From NCBI GenBank assembly GCA_963971405.1, contig OZ020490.1:4249897-4313896 (forward strand): a stretch of DNA of 64,000 bases, read 5' to 3'. The translations under genes were made by a program, and so were the position numbers. Origin of the DNA: Psococerastis gibbosa (Eukaryota; Arthropoda; Insecta; Psocodea; Psocidae). Under the pieces are notes generated by a model, which saw only the letters and a list, made by a program, of their open reading frames with translations, was not told the DNA's origin and did no database searches. Each line of letters begins with the position of its first letter. Positions within the stretch are counted from its first letter, which is position 1. Positions 54,867 to 64,000 of this stretch are shown here, in pieces.

Positions 54867-56378
54867 TTAGACACTACTCTCGCCCTTCCCTACGGGCAAA
54901 ATAGAAAAACTATACTTCCGTTTCCGTTGCGAAGAAGGCTCGGGATTTAAACTGGACAAAAGTGGCAAAGCTTCGACTGACCTACTACCATACGGAACTC
55001 TAGTAGAAAAATTATCACTACCCCCGCTCGTGCATGATTTCGGAGATACATCCTTCTTCCGTAAACACTCCTCAATGCTATCCTCGTCTCTAAAACACGA
55101 ATCCTGAGTTTGTAAACTTTTACACGTATTCGCAAATAATAAAGAATTCTCAGATTCATTTTGCGAGTCCAACAATTTCGAACTTTCCGTCTCGATATCA
55201 AACTCATAGTCCTGATCAAATGAGACGCCATGTTGGAATTTCGCTTTTGTTTTCTTCTCTAATTTTTTACTATTGGTGTTTATTAAATTGAGCTCAGGAT
55301 CAGAAACGGAGAAATCCGTTTCTAAATACGGGTAACTATCAGGCCCGTGATCAAATGGGAATTTATCATCGTCTGGTAAGATTACCAAAGTTGGTTTATG
55401 ATAATTCAAAAATGTCGCATCATTGCAATCGTAAAACCTCTCTTGTCGCAACGTTACAGACTCTCCACTGCTACTTTTCGCACTAGCATACTGCTCCGTT
55501 TCATGACTTTGCGCCGAAGTAAAACTATTCGTTTCATTCGACGCACAATCGTGAAAATCGACAGATTTCATCATAGCCTCAAACCTTAAATTGCTCGTAA
55601 CATCCTGATCAGCATCCGATAAACCATTAGAAAATTTCAAAGTCCGTCTTATTACCCTCGGGGAAAACTGACATACAATTTCCGGTTCAGGTGATTCCCT
55701 TTTACAATCCTGCGACAAAACGCCCTTGAATTTATCCAACGTGGGAGGCCTTAACAAATCGCCATTTTCAACTTTAGATTTCTCACACAAACCCGTATCT
55801 ACTTCCTTTCGAAACCCGTTAGAATTAATTCTTTTATGCCTAGTTTTTTCACAGTGCATAATCATACTACTAGCTCTAGAACTAATACTGCTAACTTCGG
55901 ACAAACTTTCAGGTGTAGCTAACGGTGCCAAGCCAAACCATTCATCATGAATCAGGTCTATTTTTTGGCTGTCAGGTTTAGAATTAGACGAATTATCTTT
56001 CTGATCTTCTAACAACGACTGATACTCCCAGGGTATGAAATTTGTAACATGCGGTGACGTCACTTCCGGCTTTTTCAAGCTATCCGTCTTCAGAAGAGAC
56101 GACGTGATCGTATTGCTATTGGAGCTGTGACTTCCGAAGCTCTGGAGGGAAAGTTTATGCGTTTTCTCCCCCGGAGACAGAAGACTAGTGAAGCTGGTCT
56201 CCAGCTGAAGTTTGTGAGGTGGTGTGTGAGTGCTTGGTGACCCAGGAGAGACCATTAGTGCTTCTGGTGCTACCTGAGAGTCCAGGAGATAGGAGAGCTC
56301 GTTCTCAGGGCCCAGAGACTCGTTAGGGACGGCCAGACTTTTACGCTGCGGCTTGCGAGGCCCCACGGTTGTTATAAC
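54867..56378 (-). CDS. terminal coding exon of an unrecognised gene (503 residues)
   Basis: Acceptor ATACATTTTTTTAG at 56379-56391; the exon starts in phase 0 (VITTVGPRKPQRKS) and ends ...GKGESSV with TAA. No TM segment or catalytic motif. Strongly serine/aspartate/glutamate rich with short ordered islands (NFIPWEYQSLL, HDEWFGLAPLATPESLSEVS, CQFSPRVIRRTLKF, RKRKYSFSILPVGKG). This composition suits a regulatory or scaffold tail. The last residues (S-S-V) fit a class I PDZ ligand. Upstream exons would lie above 56391, but none was found up to 64000, so they may be short, distant or outside the window. The same orientation as the two-TM gene 8.7 kb downstream proves no relation. Confidence 0.78.
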   Translation of the reverse strand, partial: VITTVGPRKPQRKSLAVPNESLGPENELSYLLDSQVAPEALMVSPGSPSTHTPPHKLQLETSFTSLLSPGEKTHKLSLQSFGSHSSNSNTITSSLLKTDSLKKPEVTSPHVTNFIPWEYQSLLEDQKDNSSNSKPDSQKIDLIHDEWFGLAPLATPESLSEVSSISSRASSMIMHCEKTRHKRINSNGFRKEVDTGLCEKSKVENGDLLRPPTLDKFKGVLSQDCKRESPEPEIVCQFSPRVIRRTLKFSNGLSDADQDVTSNLRFEAMMKSVDFHDCASNETNSFTSAQSHETEQYASAKSSSGESVTLRQERFYDCNDATFLNYHKPTLVILPDDDKFPFDHGPDSYPYLETDFSVSDPELNLINTNSKKLEKKTKAKFQHGVSFDQDYEFDIETESSKLLDSQNESENSLLFANTCKSLQTQDSCFRDEDSIEECLRKKDVSPKSCTSGGSDNFSTRVPYGSRSVEALPLLSSLNPEPSSQRKRKYSFSILPVGKGESSV

Positions 56379-56579
56379 CTAAAAAAATGTATTTTTATTT
56401 TAATCAAATTAATAAATTAGAAAGGCGGGTTTAAAGCTGCACTAAATTATAATTTAAATGGACTATATTTAAAAAAAGGGGGGGATCGTACACTGATAGG
56501 TGATAGACTGACAGCTGAAGTGGAAATAGCTAATTCAGTGGGCCTACAATATCGATTAGGCTATTTTTAATGTTATCCT

Positions 56580-56977
56580 TTAAGAGGATATGTCACGTAG
56601 AAAATTGGCACCCCAACATAAAATACTTTTCATTTTTTTATTTAATTAACTCAGCAAGTTATTAAAAATTTGGCTCATGGAAGTTGTAGAAGACTACTTC
56701 GTGCATAATCGGGTATTTTTACTTTTCGGTTTTGTAGTCCTTCCAAAAATCCCAGAATACGCGAAATTTTAGTCCTGTCCTGCATGTTCTGGTACTTATG
56801 GAAGAACTAAGGTACCAAAAATTTAATAATTCCTATTAGGTGATGCGTGAAGCAGTCTTCTAAAATTTCCATGGGCCAAATCTTTAATGACTGGCTTTGT
56901 TAATTAAATAAAAAAATGAAGTCCATAAAAACAACAAATTTTGAGGTGCTCATTTTCTACGTAGCATGTCCTCTTAA
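56580..56977. repeat. foldback element, family C, best-preserved ends
   Basis: TTAAGAGGATATGTCACGTAGAAAATTGGCACCCC and (complement) TTAAGAGGACATGCTACGTAGAAAATGAGCACCTC. 398 bp, defines the family termini. Confidence 0.85.
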
Positions 56978-57012
56978 TGTAAACAATACAATTTTAAAAT
57001 AGAAAGTGCTAT

Positions 57013-57285
57013 GGCGGCAATTGCACCGACGATTTTACTTCATTTGTGATTTGAGATTTTTGTTTGTTTTGTTCCAAGGAGACAATTATGTAGATACTTA
57101 ACTTATCTATTATACATTAAGTTATAATATGGTAGCAGACATCATTATTATTTAATAAGTCTCTACCATATTATAACTTAATTTATAATAGATAATTTAC
57201 CTAAGTACCTACATAATAATCTCCTTAAAACAAAACAAACAAAAAATCTCGATTCACAAATGAATTAAATCGCCGGTGGAATTGC
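57013..57285. mobile_element. PIF/Harbinger-like MITE
   Basis: GGCGGCAATTGCACCGACG ... CCGGTGGAATTGCC with GTAGATACTTAACTTATCTA central arms; long near-perfect hairpin. Duplication not visible. Confidence 0.75.
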
Positions 57286-57375
57286 CACATATTCGAAATT
57301 GTTTTGTTTACTTTTTTAACCACAAGAATAAGTTAATACCTACTAAGCTACTAATAGTGAATGACTACCCAGTAC

Positions 57376-57745
57376 AAAGTTAGGGCACAAAAAAATCGCA
57401 TTAGTTATGCTAAAGCATAGGGCGTTATGAACAAAATCCACTTGCTGAGACATTATCTAAGCCGACTAAAACAGAGATCAATGCAATAGAAAAAGGTTCA
57501 GCAATGTTCATGAAAATGCTAAGACTAGTACAAATGCTTCCTTCTCTTTCTTGCCGAAATTGAAATAAATTTTACCTGATGTCATCTTACAGCAGCTGAG
57601 ATTTATTTCACGAAGATAGCTTTTTAATCGGTTTAGTATTTTCATGAACATTATTACATTATATTGATGCTGTTTTTGTCGGCCTATATAACAAGGTGAC
57701 CCTAGGGGCGCCCTATGCTTTACCATAAGTTTTTTGTGCCCAAAA
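57376..57745. repeat. foldback element
   Basis: AGGGCACAAAAAAATCGCATTAGTTATGCTAAAGCATAGGGCG is mirrored by CGCCCTATGCTTTACCATAAGTTTTTTGTGCCC. Inner arms ATGTTCATGAAAATGCTAA / TTAGTATTTTCATGAACATT. Confidence 0.75.
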
Positions 57746-58044
57746 GGCAGAGCCCAATCTTAAATCAACATAACCTTCCGCAACAATTCATCCTTTTTGC
57801 ATTATCAAACTACGCAAATTTCAATAGATTCAGATTTTCTACTGTTGCAGCTGACTAAAAATACTTAAACTACCATTCACCTATACACAAAATATTTCAG
57901 GCATCCCATACCAACCCGTGTGAAAAGAAAGCAATGATGATGATGATAAAGCGTTACATTTCTGCCAAATCAATTGCTTCCACTTTTGCAGTAGACCTAA
58001 GTGCCGGTAATTAGAAACCTAAGCCTGTTTACTATAATAACCCA

Positions 58045-58375
58045 ATGAGGAGGGGAAGCACGGAATTAATGCCAGAAAGAAACAACTCCAAAATAGACGC
58101 AATATTAATAATGGAGAAGCCGTACAGAATGCTCTTTATAAAAGCGCAGCGTCTAAGATGGGTGGGACACGTCGTCAGAACGTCAGAGGACCGCATGCCC
58201 AACAAAGTATACAAAACAAGCATGACGGGAAGAAGACTGCAGGGTCGTCTTCGAAACAGCTGGAAAGACGAATTAGAAGCGTGCGTTGGGAGTTGTGTAA
58301 AACTCAGAAGACTGGAGGAGTGCTGTTGAGCAGGCCAAAACCCACCAAGGGCTGTACAGCCAGAAGAAGAAGAAG
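58045..58375 (+). pseudogene. 5'-truncated non-LTR retrotransposon tail
   Basis: Reads AQRLRWVGHVVRTSEDRMPN, then TGRRLQGRLRNSWKDELEA and a stop; (AGA)n tail to about 58378. Classic LINE ORF2 end, intact over about 90 codons. Confidence 0.82.
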
Positions 58376-59418
58376 AAGATGACTGCTTGCCTCAATTCCT
58401 TTTCAGAATTGTCCGATACCATAGAACGTAGGAAAACTTGTCGCCTTTGAAATGGAGTAAACTCCCCAGGAGCGCTGCAGAATATATGTCCTATTCGATT
58501 GTTGGCTGGAACGCTGGATGTAACCTGTCGTATGATTCCCCAGATTCAGAGGGTGAATCTAAAACCAAAATCTGCTATATAAAAGGAATATGCGATTTAC
58601 TCTAAAGGAGAAGACGAGAGAATTCTACGTGATATGTTTTGAAACGGCAGGCGCAGCCCAAAATCTTCCCCCTTCCGATTTCCTTGGTCCCTCCAAGCCT
58701 GGTTTTGTCTCTTCGCCTCTAACTCCAGCTATACAATGCTACCAACTAGGCTCTCATTGTCAGCGGTCGTCAGCAGGTCCAACGCACCAGGCCCAAAGCC
58801 ATCCAGAGGCGTACCTCTGCTAATTGGGGTACACTTCATACCAACATCGATATCACATCTTTTTAGTTATTTATTTACACTACGAAACTATCAAGAAACC
58901 GTATTTTTTGTAATATTGCCTACAACTGCGATTTCGTTCCGTGCTTCCAAACTCCGACCACTCCTTCAGCGACTTACCTCGTGTCCTGCGGGGCAACCAT
59001 CACCGGCATATCCTGCGCTTGCCTTCTTACATAAAACCGCTCACAGAACTCCAGGAGCACGGCTCCGTCCACCAGGTGGCGCGGACTAGCGGCCACGGTG
59101 GGAGGCTTGGAGCAGGGGAGGACTTCGTGAAAGTCGCGCAGTACCTACGGCAGCATGCATATCTACGTCTGACACTGGTAAAACACTACGCTAAACAGGA
59201 GGTGTCTTAGAGTGCTCGACACGGCTGGTTATAAGGAGCTGTAACGTATCTATATATTCATCCCAGGGGCGGCCCGAGGCAGGTCCAAGAGGTGCGACGC
59301 ACCTGTCGTGAAGTGACAAGGGCGCTACAAGGGCTCAAAATAAAAATTAATTACTTAATGACCGAGTTAGGAATCTAAATGAGGCTCTCTATGATACTAT
59401 GCTAATATTGCTAGTGAC
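58376..59418. other. unassigned sequence
   Basis: 58930-59210 is GC-richer with overlapping short open frames but no family motif or splice support. Confidence 0.4.
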
Positions 59419-59540
59419 CACCTGCTACCCATGTCCCCGAAGCATGGCCAGAAAATGAAGTAAGTGTGGGACTCGAACCAACAACCTTTTCGCTGTCAGT
59501 ATACTAAACGATACGACATAACCGTTTGCCCACGGCCTTA
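59419..59540 (-). repeat. SINE1, tail-less
   Basis: Minus copy containing the complement of the box region (GGGACTCGAACCAACAACC); ends in the tRNA-like head. Confidence 0.78.
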
Positions 59541-59544
59541 CCAT

Positions 59545-59905
59545 GTTGAATCTATGAGAGCAGAGCAGAGCATGTTTCAAACTGCGGCAAACTTGGTAGT
59601 GTGCACAGCGTTGGCAGGGGAACATGGTGGGACATGATAACATGCTGAGACTGTAACAGTCAGTCTACGTGCGTGTCGAGTCCTGGTCACCTCCGATTTA
59701 ATCGTGATTTTGACATGTTCCCCAAGTGGTTCGAAATCCACTATAATGAGGAGGTCCACCCTGTCAGTCAACTCCTGTTTCCCCCGAGGTGAAAGAGTCT
59801 GCCCTTAGGGTGCCTCACGTTAACAAACAGACTCACTCCCCCCGCCAGGCTCACAGGGTTGCTTAAAGCAGAAATGCTGAAAGCAGGCGTTGGAAACAGA
59901 CAAAC
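59545..59905 (+). repeat. dispersed repeat E, long copy
   Basis: Starts GAATCTATGAGAGCAGAGCAG, includes GTGTCGAGTCCTGGTCACCT and ends GCTGAAAGCAGGCGTTGGAA. Confidence 0.82.
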
Positions 59906-60605
59906 ATACCCTAACGTCACAGATCCAAAATTCATGATACCGTGCGTAGCACTCTCGCAAGAATACCGTATTACAACTACACGAACACAAGCCAAACAAT
60001 GTGCAAGTCTACGCCATTCCCAAAAAAGGGGTCACTCGAAAACAATCTGAAAAATCGGATAAAAATTAAGGAATCGTCCGAATAGCCTGCAGGAACCATG
60101 TCAGATAAACAGCTTGGTTAAATAAATAATTATTTATGTCGTTTGAGTTTGAATATTTTGGGGACTTCATTGCCTGCATATAGTAGCCCATTGAATGTTG
60201 TCCTGCCAACGATCCCATTGGGTTTCTGTCAGTATTGACATTGTTTCCGTACACATTTTGGCCGCTGCAAAACTGATACACGTCCTCGATGTCAATCCAC
60301 ACTGACTATATGAGACATGCTTGTCATTGACATTGTGACAGACGTGAGCCAGTCTCGACCAAGTTCTTGAACCATGAACGAGTATGTGTGGCCTAGACTC
60401 GTTCACAAACTCGGTAAAGTCGAGCCAACGGCCAAAATTCTACACAATACAACAATACTAATAATATCACAAAAACAGATAGTAATACAATCATAATAAT
60501 AATAAACGTCTTATATTTACGGGGCAAGACTTAAGACTAGCAAGTCTTTTTCTGCCTAACAATACAATTTCCAAAATACAAAAAACACTTAAGAGTGTAC
60601 GTCCC
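59906..60605. other. unassigned sequence
   Basis: 60160-60410 is moderately GC-rich with short minus-strand frames; I see no motif that supports a gene. Confidence 0.4.
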
Positions 60606-60987
60606 TTAGGCGCCCATTCCACCGACCGGCTAGGGCTATTTACAAAAACGGTGACGTGGTAGCAGACACTCAAGACTTAGGTTGCGTTTCCACTGATCTC
60701 GCATTGCAAAATGCAAATGACATTGACGGAAATTAGAATTTTTCTTTTTATAGAAATCTATTAAAATGTTTGTACTTAACATATCCCATGACGCCATTTT
60801 TTAATTTTAGTTTGTTTGTTAGTGATTTTACTGTATGATCATTGATCAATTTTAACTATGGCATAGAGGAAAATAAACATTTCCGTCAATTCTGCAATGC
60901 GAAGTCGGTGGAAACCCCGCCTAAGTCTTGAATGTCTGCTACCACGTCACTGTTTTTGTAAATAGCCCTAGCCGGTCGGTGGAATGG
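60606..60987. mobile_element. PIF/Harbinger-like MITE, copy 2 of the 380-bp type
   Basis: TTA | GGCGCCCATTCCACCGACCG ..., near-identical to 79-466 throughout. The extreme right end (last few bases and duplication) is missing. Confidence 0.82.
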
Positions 60988-60999
60988 AAATTGGCAGTT

Positions 61000-61365
61000 T
61001 GAAATTTAATACTTCTTGTCTTTTTATTTAATTAATTATGCTTGTTATTATAATATTGGTTCGTTACAGTCGTAGAAGATGCATAATGTAATAGGGCATT
61101 ATTAATTTTTGGTTTTATAGTTTTTTCATGGTATGGATTATACGTGACATTATAGCCACATAATATTATAATCATTTCTATGAAAAAGCTACGGTAGGCT
61201 ACCAAAAATTGAAAAAATCCTATTATACGGTATGATGCACAAAGTAGTCTTCTACAACTTAAATGAACCAAATCGTTAATAACTTGCTTAGTTAATGAAA
61301 TAAAAATACATAAGTCTGTAAAAATAGCGGATTTTAGAGCGCCTATTTCCTACGGTAAGTATACT
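61000..61365. repeat. foldback element, family C
   Basis: Arms GTCTTTTTATTTAATTAATTATGCTTG / CTTGCTTAGTTAATGAAATAAAAA and GTCGTAGAAGATGCATAATG / GCACAAAGTAGTCTTCTAC. Confidence 0.72.
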
Positions 61366-61464
61366 CCAGGGCTGCCAAATGACTTCTGCCGTATTCCTCG
61401 GAAATTGTTAAATAGTTCCTCAGAATACCCCGGAATTTTTTTTAAATGTTGGTCCCCTTCAGAT

Positions 61465-61603
61465 GCATATTCCACCGACGTCAATAGTGATAGTAAATGT
61501 AGTATTGACGTGGTAGCAGACATTTTTAGACTGTCTTAATGTCTGCTACCACGTCAATACCACATTTACTATCACTATTGACGTTGGTCGAATAAGCGCC
61601 TTA
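61465..61603. mobile_element. PIF/Harbinger-like MITE, intact hairpin of the 21.3-kb type
   Basis: TATTCCACCGACGTCAATAG, GTAGTATTGACGTGGTAGCA and complement; right end AATAAGCGCC | TTA. Left end slightly decayed. Confidence 0.82.
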
Positions 61604-62028
61604 TATATGATTTTTTTCATTCACCAAGGATGTTACAAATTAAACTGGATATAAAGTTTGTTTTCATGTAGTATGCTAAGCATAGGCGGATTTTTATTAT
61701 TTTTGAGAGTATCGACTGCCGTACGTCACCATGCCTACTTCACCAGTTTTCATCTTTTAATCTTGCTAATTATCAGAAGCTAGAGCAGTATAGTCTAAGG
61801 CTCCTAAGCTACACCCACGGATACCATAAGTAGGTACCTTTAATTGTGGCAAATTCAAAATTGGCAGTTGACAATTAAAAATACTTGGAGCGCTGAGAAA
61901 AGCATTATAGGGGGCTGCGTAACCTTCTGGAGACTGGAGGGGGGGGGGGCTAGGTTGTTTGGGTTGTCATTATCAGATCTAAGCTGTTCCCCGTGAATCC
62001 AAGCCATTAATGTTATGGTAAACCTGAA
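61604..62028. other. unassigned sequence
   Basis: G tract at about 61940-61950; otherwise no feature. Confidence 0.4.
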
Positions 62029-62400
62029 TTAGTGAGGTTTTACACATTTTATCCCCTGGAGAAGGGGGCGCAGCAGTCTCCCCTGCAGAAAAACAATGAT
62101 AAATGGGCCCAAATTAATGAGGTTTTTCGCATTTTATACCCTGGTGATAGGTGGGCCCGGGGGTCTCCTCCGTAGAAAAAATTGATAAATAGGCCCAAAT
62201 TAGTGAGGTTTTACGCATATTAAACCCTGGAGAATGGGGGGCCGGGGGTTTCCCCCGGAGAAGGAAAATTGATGTATATAGGTCCAAATTAGTGAGGTTT
62301 TACGAATTTTGCAAGCAGTACAGTTGAGATTGTACCGACAAATAAACCTACCACTGAGGGGGCCCGGGGGTCTCCCCCAAAGAAATAGCTTGAAAAAATA
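62029..62400. repeat. GC-rich tandem array, about 84-89-bp unit, four copies
   Basis: AAATTAGTGAGGTTTTACGC starts at about 62028, 62112, 62199 and 62288. Each unit has a GGGGGCCCGGGGGTCTCCCC-like palindromic segment. Confidence 0.85.
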
Positions 62401-63079
62401 GGTCTGAAATAGGCCTATTGGGATCTTAAGCATTTTGAGTAATATATTTGTGTGAAAATAAGTCAATGTGTTGATTTTTTCATGATGTCTTTCATGTAAA
62501 ATAAGCATACCAGTATCAAGAATTAATTTCCCTTTCGTTATTGTGGATACTATGCCTTTCGCCTCCATAACGTCTTTGTCACCAGAAATCCTGGGGGGGG
62601 GGGGCCTGCGGGCTTAGCCTCCCCCCCCCCCATAGACAACAGATAACTAGACTCGTCACCGGGATAGGGATTCAGTTCGCGATAGCAGCGCCACGCCGCG
62701 CAGCGGAAATTTTTTCTCCGTCCACTTTCCTTGAACAACAGAGCTCAAGTTAAATTCTTTTGTAAATATTTAAATGTCAAATTAAATATTCATGGGAATA
62801 AAATGTATTTTAAAAATTGTAATGATTTTTTTACAAATTCTGAAACTATCACTAAAATCTCAATTTGAAACATATTTTCAAAAAGATAGTCCAAAATCAA
62901 GGACTGAAGGACGCACTCCATCCAGCCTCCAGCCTACCAGCCATTACTGACATTGTTTTGTTTACATTTTCAACTGGGCACTATTATATTTTAGATTTGA
63001 GTTTTAGTAGAAAAATGCCGAGAGCTAGCAATATAAGAGTCCGATATTGCTCGGTTGTGGGCTGTTTCAATTCAATTAA
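62401..63079. other. unassigned sequence
   Basis: G and C tracts at 62592-62603 and 62622-62631. CGCGCAGCGGAAATTTTTTCTCCGTCCACTT (62698-62728) recurs at 63832-63863. A 35-codon frame from 63016 begins MPRASNIRVRYCSVVGC, but only one CxxxC pair is visible. Confidence 0.4.
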
Positions 63080-63540
63080 TATGCCAGTCAAAAGGGTGAT
63101 AAATCCTAGGGAGAAGGAATAGGTAGTAGTGGGACGACCACGGATGCAATGGCTACAAGGCATCGGGGTTAGGGTCATTCGGGGTAGCTGTGGCTTGCCT
63201 AGTAGACCAAGGTCGTTCATGGGTTTCAGTTTTGACTTGGTAAAGGGTCATTCATACGACTATGTACATTTTGTCCATGTTGAGCATGGCTCATTCTCTC
63301 ATCGTGTCCATTATCCCTCGTATAGTAGATAGCATAAGTTGACATCGAAGACGTTTAACGGATTGCTAATGGAAAAAAAAATCAATTTTGGTCGTTGGTA
63401 TGAGGCATTCGACATAGGACGAATGAGTTACCTACTAATAATAATCTAGAGTAATAAACAATGTGCTACGTACGGGCTATGAAAAAGTTTTTTAGGACAT
63501 TACGGGCTCTAGACTGTAGCGCCAAAGAGTAAAAATAAAC
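63080..63540 (+). pseudogene. degenerate non-LTR retrotransposon 3' end
   Basis: GRPRMQWLQGI peptide at about 63130 and a 3' tail GGGCTCTAGACTGTAGCGCCAAAGAGTAA at 63506-63534 that matches the tails at about 54020 and 54350. Confidence 0.55.
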
Positions 63541-64000
63541 TACCGTATTAATGGGAATGTTCAGTACAGTATAAAAGTATATGAATAAAATTGAAATGTG
63601 GAAATTTAACGTTTGAACTGCAATTGACTAACGCTGCCTACTGTATTACCGATACTTATCATACGTAAGCTTATTAGACTTTACACTGCCAATGGCACAT
63701 TACATAATATAAGCGTTGAAATACAGTCAACTGTCATTATAATGGAATATAAAAAAAATTGGAAGAATTGGAATATGGCAACTAAAATGTTACAGACCAA
63801 AATTTGAATTTAAGCGGGAACGCTGCAAGCGCCGCGGTGCGGAAAAAATAATCTCCGTCCACTTAGCAGAAGACGGTTCTTAGTGGAAGAAGGGCAAAAT
63901 TCCATTTTATACAGCGTTGACAGCCCCCTGCTCCCCCCCAGGACCCCCCTATTTACGCCAATGCATGTATGTATAAACTTACAAACCTTTCTTGAAATAG
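63541..64000. other. unassigned sequence at window end
   Basis: No gene or repeat other than the 63832-63863 match noted at 62.7 kb. Confidence 0.4.

Larger units (their letters stand above)
56379..58044. other. intron or upstream region with foldbacks
   Basis: Holds family C (56580-56977), a MITE (57013-57285) and a foldback at about 57376-57745. No exon recognised. Confidence 0.5.

Noticed and set aside
58736-59210. overlapping open frames of 89-117 codons
   Set aside because: No start or splice support, no recognisable domain and frames overlap; composition effect of a GC-richer patch.

Overview
This window is eukaryotic genomic DNA, most likely from an arthropod and probably an insect. 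The grounds are AT-rich sequence, spliced genes with GT-AG introns, an AHCYL/IRBIT-type gene, an intact piggyBac transposon, a Penelope-like element, tRNA-derived SINEs and a very dense population of short foldback (MITE-like) elements. I cannot name the species. Nothing looks bacterial, plasmid or viral.

Host genes are few. (1) 768-2501, plus strand: the last two coding exons of a four-TM protein of the PMP22/EMP/claudin superfamily. (2) 6073-7644, plus strand: a complete, uninterrupted 523-codon AHCYL (IRBIT-like) reading frame. (3) 46165 down to 38462, minus strand: a gene I do not recognise, assembled from phase-matched exons and encoding a small two-TM protein with a long cytoplasmic tail. 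Its last junction does not stay in frame with the obvious terminal exon. (4) 56378 down to 54867, minus strand: a 503-residue serine-rich, acidic terminal exon of another unrecognised gene.

The rest is transposon sediment. 9145-11668 is a full piggyBac element with TTAA duplications, an intact transposase and conserved catalytic aspartates. 32900-34634 is a 5'-truncated Penelope-like element arranged as an inverted dimer with a 13-bp target duplication; a related uninterrupted copy of its target repeat lies near 28010-28066. Four hAT-like non-autonomous elements have perfect 8-bp duplications (4705-4982, 17756-18180, 36849-37119, 51436-51592) and a larger one lies at 43106-44361. At least ten foldback elements beginning GGCGSCYATTCCAC with TTA/TAA duplications look like PIF/Harbinger MITEs. 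Many 5'-truncated non-LTR retrotransposon tails are recognisable from their C-terminal peptide motifs, and several are nested in SINEs or MITEs with visible target duplications. There are also several SINE families and satellite-like arrays near 13.4, 29.2, 44.8, 49.2 and 62.0 kb.

The genes show no sign of working as a pathway. The nesting, target duplications and empty-site paralogs instead allow a relative insertion history to be read within this one window. All family assignments come from motifs read by eye; no search was run.
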